A program made the translations under genes and the position numbers. From contig JAKEEU010000352.1 in assembly GCA_022616415.1 (NCBI GenBank), positions 1 to 37,167 of the forward strand: a stretch of 37,167 nucleotides of DNA, in the 5' to 3' direction. The notes under the pieces are model-generated. The model did no database searches and had not been told where the DNA came from. It saw only the letters and a list, made by a program, of their open reading frames with translations. Shown piece after piece: positions 25,061-32,661 of the stretch. This DNA is from Candidatus Zhuqueibacterota bacterium. GTDB taxonomy: Bacteria > Zhuqueibacterota > Zhuqueibacteria > Zhuqueibacterales > Zhuqueibacteraceae. Numbering within the stretch: the first letter of the stretch is position 1; each line of letters opens with the position of its first letter.

Positions 25061-25130
25061 TTCCCAACTGATAAATGAACCCAACTGTAAAAGCTTTTCC
25101 GTTGGGTTCATCTATCAGTTGGAAAAAAGA
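25061..25130. terminator. bidirectional terminator between convergent genes
   Basis: CCAACTGATAAATGAACCC (25063-25081) and its near-perfect complement GGGTTCATCTATCAGTTGG (25104-25122) form a stem of more than 20 pairs around an A/T-rich loop; both flanks carry A- or T-rich tails. It lies between the + strand dehydrogenase and the - strand oxidoreductase, as expected for a shared terminator. Confidence 0.8.
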
Positions 25131-25174
25131 TTCTTTTGATTTCACTTCTCTGGGATTTCCAATTTCGTGGGCGA

Positions 25175-26233
25175 TTAAAACTGTTCCGTGTGAGTTTTTG
25201 ATCCGTGTGGAACCAACAGAATTTTCCCCTCCGTCATTTGCGCCGCATACTGCTGCAAGCCCTTCGCCGCATCTTCAAGCGGCAGGCGCGCCCGCACCTC
25301 GGTTTTGAGATCGCTCGCCAAAAGTTTTTGCACTTGCATTGCCGCGCGAATTTGGCCGAACATGCTCTTGTTTCGCGCCCATTCGGCAAGCCAAAAACCT
25401 TCGAGGCGTTTGCCGTCAAAAATGAGTGAGCGCGGATCGATTTGGCAGCCTTGCTCGGAGATGGCGCCATAGACGATCATTTTGGCGCCTTTCGGCAGCG
25501 CGCGCAAGATGTAACCGGCAATTTCTCCACAAACCGCTTCGAGCGAGAGCGAAACTTGCAGTTGGTGGCTGAGCCGGTGAAGATGCTCATCAAAATCCGG
25601 TGCGCTGCTGTTGAGCACGTATTTCGCGCCGAGCGCTTGCAGCAAATCGACCTGCTCCTGGCGGCGCACGATGTTAATGACGGTGATGCCAAGCCGCTGG
25701 CCGAGCCGGAAAATCATTCGTCCCAATGCGCTTGCCGCCGCGCTTTGCACTACTGCCCGATGGCCACCGCGCTTCGCGATGTCCAGCAGCGCCCATGCCG
25801 TCATCGGGTTGACGATGAGCATTGCGCCTTGCTCCAAGCTGACGTGCTTGCGCAAGGGGATGCACATTTTCGCGGAAGTAACCATGTATTCGGCCCACGT
25901 CCCGTCGCCATCAAAGGGAGCGGAGCAGGCAACACGTTTACCGGCGAGCGCGCGCCCCATAACGCCGCTGCCTGCTGCCACGACGGTGCCACTCCCTTCA
26001 AAACCCGGCGTGACCGGCAACTTCTTCTGCATGGCATAAAGCCCGCGTACGAAACCGGCGTCGGAAGGATTCACTGGCGTTGCCGTGATTTTTACAAGCA
26101 CTTGTCCTTTGCCAGGATGCGGCACCGGCTTTTCGACGAGCACCAAACTTTCGGGCTTTCCATCATAAGCGCGAAGCTGCAAGGCGCGCATGGTGGGGGG
26201 AATTTTTTGTGGGTTTGAGTTGTCGTCGCGCAT
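25175..26233 (-). CDS. zinc-less MDR oxidoreductase, quinone-reductase-like
   Basis: 352 residues from ATG 26233 (26191, MRALQLRAYDG, is a credible later start; a start at 26323 has no support). The N-terminal GroES-like fold shows LVLVEKPVPHPGKGQVLVKITATPVNPSD; the coenzyme segment is VVQSAAASALGRMIFRLGQ, an AxxGxxG-like dinucleotide loop of the NADPH:quinone oxidoreductase type. No catalytic or structural zinc cysteines. The family reduces quinones or alpha,beta-unsaturated carbonyls with NADPH. It converges with the zinc dehydrogenase on the other strand. Confidence 0.85.
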   Translation of the reverse strand: MRDDNSNPQKIPPTMRALQLRAYDGKPESLVLVEKPVPHPGKGQVLVKITATPVNPSDAGFVRGLYAMQKKLPVTPGFEGSGTVVAAGSGVMGRALAGKRVACSAPFDGDGTWAEYMVTSAKMCIPLRKHVSLEQGAMLIVNPMTAWALLDIAKRGGHRAVVQSAAASALGRMIFRLGQRLGITVINIVRRQEQVDLLQALGAKYVLNSSAPDFDEHLHRLSHQLQVSLSLEAVCGEIAGYILRALPKGAKMIVYGAISEQGCQIDPRSLIFDGKRLEGFWLAEWARNKSMFGQIRAAMQVQKLLASDLKTEVRARLPLEDAAKGLQQYAAQMTEGKILLVPHGSKTHTEQF

Positions 26234-26353
26234 CGTGAGATTTCCAGCAAAAATCAGAAACGGAGGTGAATGTGACAATCGCAAATGTTGAACAGGATGG
26301 GCAACATTCAGGTCGGCTTTCAAATAAAGTCGATGTTTGACGGCCTAATGAGC

Positions 26354-26707
26354 TTAGATGGTTGGCTTGCTTGAGGGGTCATGATGTCTGATTCTAAACG
26401 AAATATCATGCTCGTTCATAATTTGCACATCATATAAATCCAGCCGGCCTTCTTCTTCGGTGGCGCATAAATGCAAGCCATGCTCATCAATAGCCTCTTC
26501 AAGCTCATCGAGCACGCCGAATACCATTTGGTTCACGGCATCTTCATATTCCAAGAAAAGAGGCCGAATCCGCGAAAATTCCGGTTCCGGAAAAAACTGC
26601 CCCAAAACCAGATTCTCGCGTACCTCCTTTATTTTAATCCTTCCCCAAATTTGGCCTTCGCGGTCGAGCAATTTATACAGTCTCGAACAAGGTTGTATCG
26701 TTATCAT
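26354..26707 (-). CDS. acidic hypothetical protein, second gene of an overlapping pair
   Basis: 117 residues, ATG 26707 with AAGGAG about nine bases upstream. The ATG overlaps the TGA of the preceding gene (ATGA), so translation is probably coupled. Sequence begins MITIQPCSRLYKLLDREGQIWGRIKIKEV; it is rich in Asp and Glu in the middle (VLDELEEAIDEHG) and has no membrane segment or signal. No family recognised. Base composition is lower in GC than that of neighbours, as for the partner gene. By size, charge and position it could be an immunity protein or antitoxin; this is inference. Confidence 0.7.
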   Translation of the reverse strand: MITIQPCSRLYKLLDREGQIWGRIKIKEVRENLVLGQFFPEPEFSRIRPLFLEYEDAVNQMVFGVLDELEEAIDEHGLHLCATEEEGRLDLYDVQIMNEHDISFRIRHHDPSSKPTI

Positions 26708-27093
26708 GCTGTCGTCTCCTTAAACACTTTCGATAATTTCTCCAAGTTCTCATCTGTGAACCCAGCTAACCCTTGCGGATGAATCACACGAGCATGGTTA
26801 GGAAACTTTCTTGTTGGATCAGGGGCAACATCGAAACCAATCGCGCGAATCTCCTCCAGTGTAGCACTTCCTATAGTCTCTGCAGCCTTATGCAACTTTA
26901 TCGCACTTGGGAAGGCATTCCGTATTTGCTTGGCTGCTTCCCGCGGCGTTCCGTCCGTTAGTACTGAAAACCCTGGAGGAATCAAAGTTGTTTCGACAGG
27001 TTTAAGACGAAGGTTGTCAAGAGAACTGCCACCGATTCGATGAAACACTGTGCCTTGTTTAAAAGACAAACCGGAATTAGTCACGATTTTCAC
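26704..27093 (-). CDS. hypothetical protein, first gene of an overlapping pair (toxin-like)
   Basis: 129 residues; GTG 27093 with AAGGAAGAG upstream. Conserved-looking motifs: VFHRIGGSSLDNLRLKP near the N-terminus, PPGFSVLTDGTPREAAKQIRNAFP in the middle and DPTRKFPNHARVIHPQG near the end. An H/R-x-G near the start and a Phe-Pro-Asn-His motif hint at a small nuclease- or ADP-ribosyltransferase-like effector domain, but I cannot assign a family. No signal peptide. It overlaps the acidic protein gene by four bases. A 41-codon in-frame ORF ending at 27090 overlaps its GTG in the same manner and may be a third partner. GC is below that of the surroundings, which suggests transfer. Confidence 0.65.
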   Translation of the reverse strand: MKIVTNSGLSFKQGTVFHRIGGSSLDNLRLKPVETTLIPPGFSVLTDGTPREAAKQIRNAFPSAIKLHKAAETIGSATLEEIRAIGFDVAPDPTRKFPNHARVIHPQGLAGFTDENLEKLSKVFKETTA

Positions 27094-27276
27094 GACGACT
27101 CTTCCTTCGTCATTTCTTTATACCAGAGATGGGCTAAGCTAGCCGTGCGTGCCGGTCGAATTATCACCCTTTTGAGACCTTTTATAAAAGTAACACATCT
27201 GCGCGCAATTGGCAAGAGGAAAAATTAAGTACAGCATTCCGCTTTTGTGAACTTCATAGTGTGTACGTAATACTCT

Positions 27277-28512
27277 TCAGTCATTGCTTGCTCGCAGCTT
27301 CTGCGCAACTTTTTCGACTTCGGACCATACCCGCAGCAAATTTCCGGAACAAATCTTCTGGATATCTTCGTCCGAGTAGCCTTTTTTCAGCAGCTCGTAA
27401 ATAATGTTGGGATAATCCGCCACGCTTTTCAAGCCGGTTGGCAGCGTATCGCCGACGCCGTCGAAATCCGAGCCGAAGCCGACGTGATCGACGCCGACCA
27501 ATTTTATCACGTGATCGATGTGCGCGATGACGTCGCTAATACCGGCGTAACCGATATTGTTCTCGATCCGGAATTTTTTCAGCGCGGCTTTTCCGGCATC
27601 ACTGTTGGGGTTGATCTTGTTGGCCTGAATATACTTCCACATTTTATCTTCGGCAACACGAATCGAGTCATTCAAAAACGAAGAGCCGAAGTTTATATTA
27701 ATGACCCCGCCGTTTTTCGCCAGCGCTTTGATCATCTCGTCATCCATGTTGCGCTCCCAGCCAGGGGTGAAATGGCGGCAGGATGAATGCGAAGCGATCA
27801 CCGGCGCTTGGGAGAGTCGAATGACTTGATAGAAAGTCAAGTCCGAAACGTGTGAGACGTCGATCATGATGCCGAGCCGATTCATCTCCGCCACGACTTC
27901 CTTGCCGAATGGACTTAATCCCTTCCAGCGGCGGTTGGAATCATACGATGAATCGCTGATATGATTGCTCTTCGAGTGCGCCAGGGTGATGTAGCGAATG
28001 CCACGATCATAAAAATGCCGCAGATTCTCCAGCTTGCTTTCAATGGGCGAACCGTTCTCCATGCCCATCGGCAGCGAGATCAGTCCTTTGGCGAATTGCG
28101 CCTGCACGTCGGCTACGGATTTGGCCACGGCAAATTTGTCGGGCGAATCTTTTTCAAATTTTTCCACCATGTCGATTAACTTATCAGCCAATTTCTTTGC
28201 CCCGCCTTTCGCTTCATAATCGGCCGGAACATAAATGGACATGAAGGGCGCGTTCAGGCCGCCGGCTTTGGCGCGCACGTAATCAAAATTACCGTCATCA
28301 GTTCTTTGCGAAATATCCGCCATTTTTTCTTGTAAGCGATAAGGAACATCGACGTGCGTATCGACGATGATAAATTCGTGGGCGAGGCGGTTGGCTTTTT
28401 CCTTAAGCTCGGCGTCGGATAATGCTTTTGGAATCGGATTTGGAGTTGGCTTCTGCTGGCAGGCGAGAAAGTTGAAAATCAAGGCGAAAAGTATTGGCGT
28501 GAAAGATTTCAT
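27277..28512 (-). CDS. membrane dipeptidase (M19), lipoprotein
   Basis: 411 residues; ATG 28512 with AGAGGGAG upstream. Signal peptide with lipobox (FNFLAC, Cys18). The renal-dipeptidase fold has its metal ligands: His53 and Asp55 (DTHVDVP), Glu152 (GMENGSP), His221 (VSHVSD), His242 (ASHSS) and Asp349 (GSDFDG). The family cleaves dipeptides, often with a D-residue, in a binuclear zinc site (established). Export and lipidation place it at the periplasmic or outer face. It is the last gene of a - strand run that starts with the cytochrome gene at 30902; a 93-base gap separates it from the gene before. Confidence 0.93.
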   Translation of the reverse strand: MKSFTPILFALIFNFLACQQKPTPNPIPKALSDAELKEKANRLAHEFIIVDTHVDVPYRLQEKMADISQRTDDGNFDYVRAKAGGLNAPFMSIYVPADYEAKGGAKKLADKLIDMVEKFEKDSPDKFAVAKSVADVQAQFAKGLISLPMGMENGSPIESKLENLRHFYDRGIRYITLAHSKSNHISDSSYDSNRRWKGLSPFGKEVVAEMNRLGIMIDVSHVSDLTFYQVIRLSQAPVIASHSSCRHFTPGWERNMDDEMIKALAKNGGVININFGSSFLNDSIRVAEDKMWKYIQANKINPNSDAGKAALKKFRIENNIGYAGISDVIAHIDHVIKLVGVDHVGFGSDFDGVGDTLPTGLKSVADYPNIIYELLKKGYSDEDIQKICSGNLLRVWSEVEKVAQKLRASND

Positions 28513-28605
28513 GTTGCTCCCTCTGGCAGTCAGTTTTGTAAATAACCCTTCTTAAATCTTGCGCAAGTATTTTATGAATTCACGCAGGATTCAAGGGTAA
28601 TACAA

Positions 28606-29076
28606 TTAAATGTCCTCGTTCAGCCGCCGCGCCAAATATGCCTCCAAATCCCCACCGGCCGGATTCGTCAAGATTGTCGTCAGCCATGCTTGGCGTTCAA
28701 AATTCATGACGTGCAGATCCCACACACAGGCTTTGGAATCAGCCTCGGTGGCATAGCGCAATTGCGCCGGTTGATCGGGAGGGCCGATATAGACGTGATG
28801 GTGCAACTCATTCTCATCCACCCACCAATCGACGAAGACAAAATTGGCGCCGCGGCCGTCATGGATGCCGAGAAAACCCACGCCGTAGCGGTTCGGCGTG
28901 ATCGCCGGTTGCGGCAAGCGTTCACGCGCCACCGCTTGCGCGGCTTCGATCAGCTCTTGGCGCGGCAGCGCGCGATGATAGGCGATGCCGTAAACTTTCA
29001 TGCGCCAACCGGATTCTTCCCAAAGCTCGAGGAACCGAATCGGGCGTGGTTCGTAAGGCTCTTGCAGCTTGAACAT
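28606..29076 (-). CDS. conserved hypothetical cytosolic protein
   Basis: 156 residues. ATG 29076 is preferred over an earlier in-frame start (29124) because GGAGAAAA precedes it and the earlier start would overlap the upstream gene. Sequence: MFKLQEPYEPRPIRFLELWEESGWRMKV, then a region rich in aromatic residues and histidines (FVFVDWWVDENELHHHVYIG), then LHVMNFERQAWL. No signal peptide, membrane helix or recognised motif. It starts 19 bases after the exported protein gene, so the two probably share an mRNA. Confidence 0.7.
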   Translation of the reverse strand: MFKLQEPYEPRPIRFLELWEESGWRMKVYGIAYHRALPRQELIEAAQAVARERLPQPAITPNRYGVGFLGIHDGRGANFVFVDWWVDENELHHHVYIGPPDQPAQLRYATEADSKACVWDLHVMNFERQAWLTTILTNPAGGDLEAYLARRLNEDI

Positions 29077-29095
29077 ACAAAATTTTCTCCGCTTA

Positions 29096-29509
29096 TTATT
29101 CACGAATGGCCGGGGCTTTCGCACTGGACTCGGTCATCTGTATTTTGATCCACTCGGCAGTGCCCTTGTCCTTGCGCGCGTTGTCTTCGTACTTGACTTC
29201 AGCCAACAGGCTCTTCCGCAGATCCGCAAAAGTTCCCCTTTCATTGGTTAACTCGAGCTTGCTCTTGTCCAACCAAATTTTGGTGCGCTCGGTGATTTTT
29301 ATCGTGTAGCTTCCCAAGGAGTCAGTCATCGCTATGGTCTGATCGTGTGCGTTGACCGTATCGATTTTTCCGATGGTGGTGTACTTGCCGGACAAGCCCG
29401 GAGATTTTCCGAGTGGGATGAATATTTCGGTCGCTTTTTGTCCATAGGCACAAGGTATGCCCACAAGCAAAATGATGACCACACCGATTTCTGTTAAACG
29501 CTTCAGCAT
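29096..29509 (-). CDS. exported small protein, DUF5666-like
   Basis: 137 residues from ATG 29509; AGGAGG nine bases upstream decides the start. A signal peptide (MLKRLTEIGVVIILLVGIPCAYGQ) precedes a small beta-rich domain: TTIGKIDTVNAHDQTIAMTD, YTIKITERTKIWLD and LLAEVKYED. That pattern (a linking strand, then a t-strand, then an A-x-V-x-Y strand) recalls OB-like DUF5666 domains, which are periplasmic and of unknown function. Placed 52 bases downstream of the cytochrome gene, probably in the same transcript. Confidence 0.7.
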   Translation of the reverse strand: MLKRLTEIGVVIILLVGIPCAYGQKATEIFIPLGKSPGLSGKYTTIGKIDTVNAHDQTIAMTDSLGSYTIKITERTKIWLDKSKLELTNERGTFADLRKSLLAEVKYEDNARKDKGTAEWIKIQMTESSAKAPAIRE

Positions 29510-29561
29510 GATTACAAGCCTCCTTTCTTTGTATAACTTCAAAAAGAAGATTTTCGATTAT

Positions 29562-30902
29562 TTATTCAACCAGTTGCTGCCGAGCCTTTTCTTGCTCGCT
29601 AATAGCGCGGTGCGAGAATTTGCGCCGAGAAAAAAGGCTGCCAGTGGCGTTCTCAGTATAACTTCGCGCTTTTTTCAGACTGGCTACGGCATCGGGATGC
29701 AAACCGGCGCCGGATAGCACCACGATGCTGTCATCCGTTTCCTCGATGGCGTGCTTGAGCAGCTCCATGGATTTCGTTCGTTCAAAGAAATCCTGCAGCG
29801 CGCAGGCCTCCAAAAGCTCGATGCTCTGCCGGATGTTCTCCAGTGCATTGAGAACTCTCAGAAACGCGGCCACTGCCACGATTTGGGTGGCGTCGAGTTT
29901 GATGCCCACACCGTTGGGATCGAGACTCGCCAGAAAACGGCCGGCGGATGAATTGTTAAACGCCTCGCCATTATAAAATGCAACAGCGCCTTCGATAGTT
30001 TCGACAGCGTTGTTGTGAAAAAATGGGCCGGAATCAGCCGCCTCAATCAAGGGCGGTGTATTGAATGTGCTATCTCCCGGTATGCCGAACCCATCATCGA
30101 ACGGAACCGGTTCGCCAGTCAAACGCGCCGGCTGGTCGGGAAGATTCTCGACACCTGTATTGAAATTGGCATTGCCGAGGCTTTGTCCCGGCACCAAGGC
30201 GGCGGTCGCACCAGCATTGGCGTGACAGATGTTACACTTGCCGAGAGAATTGTCGAGAAAAATTTCCTGCCCCCGTTTTGGCACCGTGCCTTTCAACGGC
30301 AGCGGCAAAGTCAAATCCTCTTGCCGCCCCAAAGAGAGCTGGAATGCTTCCAAAGCATCCAACTCCTCATCCGTGGGAAGCCGAAAATCGACGTCGGGGA
30401 CGCGATTCAAAGTTTTGGTGAAATGCTGAATGACGGCCCCAATGGCAAACGAACGCAACGAGCCATCGCCCGGTGCGCCATCGCCGGACCATCCGGTGCG
30501 AGGTCCCTGCGGGCTAGCGATCGAGGTGCGAAGGCCCAAGGTATGAGGGATGCCGCGCATGACGAACTTATTTTCCAGGTCGTCAAAGCCGTCGAGATTT
30601 TCCAGAATCAATCCAAACTCTCGCATCAGCCGGGGATTCTCGAAGTTCTCTTTCAAAGCCGGGTTAAATTCGGCGACAAAGAGCGGGTTGTCATTCGGCA
30701 AGGTGGCGATAAAAGCCGGGTCGAGGGTGAAGTTGTTTTCTGCCGGATGGCAAGTCCCGCAGGTTCTGCCGTTGCCATTGAACGTTTCGTTGAAGAAAAT
30801 CTGTTTTCCCCTGGCGACGAGTGCATCGGTGGGAGGGGGCGACGAGGACTGGCAGGCTGCCAGCGTCAGCAAGCCAATTGCGACGGGCCAAAAATTTCGC
30901 AT
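29562..30902 (-). CDS. di-haem c-type cytochrome (peroxidase/MauG-like) lipoprotein
   Basis: 446 residues; AAGGAGGAG precedes ATG 30902. Signal peptide with lipobox (TLAAC, Cys17). Two haem-binding motifs: CGTCH at residues 48-52 and CNICH at about 223-227. Between and after them the sequence follows the di-haem cytochrome c peroxidase/MauG plan (MRGIPHTLGLRTS; GRFLASLDPNG). The last 80-90 residues (LLKHAIEETDDSIVVLSG onward, ending ISEQEKARQQLVE) are helical and not part of that domain. Such proteins move electrons at the cell surface or periplasm and some reduce peroxide; the activity is not decided by the sequence. Confidence 0.88.
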   Translation of the reverse strand: MRNFWPVAIGLLTLAACQSSSPPPTDALVARGKQIFFNETFNGNGRTCGTCHPAENNFTLDPAFIATLPNDNPLFVAEFNPALKENFENPRLMREFGLILENLDGFDDLENKFVMRGIPHTLGLRTSIASPQGPRTGWSGDGAPGDGSLRSFAIGAVIQHFTKTLNRVPDVDFRLPTDEELDALEAFQLSLGRQEDLTLPLPLKGTVPKRGQEIFLDNSLGKCNICHANAGATAALVPGQSLGNANFNTGVENLPDQPARLTGEPVPFDDGFGIPGDSTFNTPPLIEAADSGPFFHNNAVETIEGAVAFYNGEAFNNSSAGRFLASLDPNGVGIKLDATQIVAVAAFLRVLNALENIRQSIELLEACALQDFFERTKSMELLKHAIEETDDSIVVLSGAGLHPDAVASLKKARSYTENATGSLFSRRKFSHRAISEQEKARQQLVE

Positions 30903-31001
30903 TTGCTCCTCCTTGGGAAAAGAAGATTAGTCTCGCTTATTTAGGTTTGTCTTTCATACATAGATGGAAATTTTTTCAAAAGCAAGCGAATAAAAGCTGA
31001 G

Positions 31002-31904
31002 TTAACCCTGCGCGGCTTTCCATGACATAAAATAAGTCTCAACGCCATCGACAAAACCACCGTGCTTGGGTTGCCACCCCAACAGCCGCACGGCTTTGCG
31101 CGCATCAATATGTTGATCCAATGCCAGGCACTCAGCAAAGTCGCCCATGGTTTTCGCGGCCTCGGCGACCGGAATGAACTCGATCTTGCCGGTGTAGCCG
31201 GCTGCTAGCGCCGCCGCAGTCACCATCTCGCGCATCGTGGCGCGTGAGCGGTCGCTGAAATTGAAAATCTCTTTGCTCAACCCGCTCTCGGCAACGCGCA
31301 CGTAACCTTCGGCCAGATCATCCACGTGTACCACCGTCCAGCGGTTGTTGCCATCACCCACGACCTTCAACGCTTTCTCTTTGTAAGCGCCGTTGAACCA
31401 TGCGCCGGTCAAGCCCCCTTGTTTGCCATAAACGCAACCGGGACGAATGACGAAACTCTTCATGCCAGGCGCGCTCAACGCCATTTGCTCTATCGCCGGA
31501 CGCCACGTCACTAATTTCGCCGGCGTCAACTGCGCGGTTTCATCGACAAGGCGATTGCCGGTGTTGCCATAAACCCACGCGCCGCTGGTGTAGATCAGCG
31601 TTTTGGGCTGTGGCCCGTGTTTACCAGCATTGATAAAGGTTTCAAGCGTCTTTTTACTCGTTTCCGTTTGGTCGGCTTGATAGTCAACCGCGGCATGAAT
31701 CAGCACCGTGCATTGTTCGGCGATGCCGGCGTAGCTCTCGGGCTGCTGCATGCTGCCGATGACCGGATGAATTTCATTCTGTTCCAGCGTGGCTGTTTTC
31801 TCAGCGCTGCGCGTCAGGCCCCACACCTCGTATCCGGCGCGACAAAGCGCCGATGCGACATTGAAGCCGATGTAACCCGTGGCGCCGGTGATAAAAATTT
31901 TCAT
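31002..31904 (-). CDS. NAD-dependent epimerase/dehydratase-family protein
   Basis: 300 residues; AAGGAGG precedes ATG 31904. N-terminal Rossmann motif TGATGYIGFNVASAL, then LIHAAVDYQAD and VYGNTGN, of the extended SDR fold. The usual YxxxK catalytic pair is not clear: the expected place reads TSGAWVYGNTGNRLVDE, with Tyr but no Lys four residues later, so this belongs to the atypical SDRs or is not a classical epimerase. VVHVDDLAEGYVRVAE follows the usual substrate-binding region. Substrate unknown. It lies 61 bases from the LOG gene. Confidence 0.85.
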   Translation of the reverse strand: MKIFITGATGYIGFNVASALCRAGYEVWGLTRSAEKTATLEQNEIHPVIGSMQQPESYAGIAEQCTVLIHAAVDYQADQTETSKKTLETFINAGKHGPQPKTLIYTSGAWVYGNTGNRLVDETAQLTPAKLVTWRPAIEQMALSAPGMKSFVIRPGCVYGKQGGLTGAWFNGAYKEKALKVVGDGNNRWTVVHVDDLAEGYVRVAESGLSKEIFNFSDRSRATMREMVTAAALAAGYTGKIEFIPVAEAAKTMGDFAECLALDQHIDARKAVRLLGWQPKHGGFVDGVETYFMSWKAAQG

Positions 31905-31933
31905 AACGCCTCCTTAAACTAAATTATGCTTCA

Positions 31934-31965
31934 CCTATTACGTTTCACGTTTCAATTTTACGTAT
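31934..31965. repeat. degenerate TTACGTTTCACG words
   Basis: Short repeated words TTACGTTTCACGTTTC and TTTTACGTATC lie in the gap between two - strand genes and touch the stop codon of the LOG gene. They are of the same low-complexity kind as the other intergenic elements. Confidence 0.4.
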
Positions 31966-32538
31966 CTAAAACCACTTGCTGTCCAATAGCGGTGGTTGAT
32001 AAGTTTCGAGATGTGAAAAAATGTTGGCGGCGCTGGCGGCGACATGGTAAAGCAGCCGGGAATCGGTCTTGGCAAAACGTTCTCGATAAATGTGCTCGCA
32101 AAGCCGGATCAAGTGATCGTAAAACGAATTCGTATTGACGAGGATGACGGGCTTGAGGTGAAACTGCAACTGTTTCAGCGTCAGAATTTCAAAAACCTCC
32201 TCCAGCGTGCCGAAGCCGCCGGGCAGCGCGACAAACGCATCGGCGCGCGCTTCCATGATCGCTTTGCGGTCGCGCAAATCCTTGGTGACAATTAATTCAT
32301 CGCAAGCTTCGTAAGCAAGCTCTTTTTCCTTGAGCGATTTCGGAATCACTCCAATAATTTTGCCGCCATGCTCATGAACCGATCTCGCCAGCGCGCCCAT
32401 CAAGCCGATCCTGCCGCCGCCGTAGACCAGCGTGCAATGGTGCCGAGCCATCAGCATACCAAGTTCTTGCGCCGCCTGATAATAACTTGGATCAAGCGCT
32501 TCGCTGGATGAACAGTAGACGCAAATCGTTTTGGACAT
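31966..32538 (-). CDS. LOG-family protein (nucleoside 5'-monophosphate phosphoribohydrolase-like)
   Basis: 190 residues, normal family length. Diagnostic motifs: YGGGRIGLMGALA and PGGFGTLEEVFE (PGGxGTxxE), with the Glu and Arg of the active site. LOG proteins split the base from AMP or cytokinin riboside monophosphates (established for plant and some bacterial members); bacterial substrates are often unknown. No SD sequence is obvious before ATG 32538. The terminator at 32588-32640 lies just upstream on its coding strand, so the gene needs its own promoter. Confidence 0.92.
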   Translation of the reverse strand: MSKTICVYCSSSEALDPSYYQAAQELGMLMARHHCTLVYGGGRIGLMGALARSVHEHGGKIIGVIPKSLKEKELAYEACDELIVTKDLRDRKAIMEARADAFVALPGGFGTLEEVFEILTLKQLQFHLKPVILVNTNSFYDHLIRLCEHIYRERFAKTDSRLLYHVAASAANIFSHLETYQPPLLDSKWF

Positions 32539-32587
32539 GAAGAGAATGTAATGCCAAACACTTTTAACGTCAAGTCAATTGTGCGAA

Positions 32588-32640
32588 ATAAAAAAAGCCC
32601 CGATCTTCCGTCGCGGTTGGGCAAAGGAAAATCGGGGCTT
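32588..32640 (-). terminator. rho-independent terminator of the M16 operon
   Basis: Read on the - strand: AAGCCCCGATTTTCC, a loop, then GGAAGATCGGGGCTT followed by TTTTTTT. The stem is nearly perfect and the T run is strong. It lies just after the stop of the - strand M16 gene (32662). Confidence 0.88.
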
Positions 32641-32661
32641 GTCGCTTAAATCCGCAAACTC

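Noticed and set aside
28690..29148. Long + strand frames opposite the - strand genes at 27277-35693
   Set aside because: They are antisense to clear families and have no start signals; shadows of GC-biased codon use.
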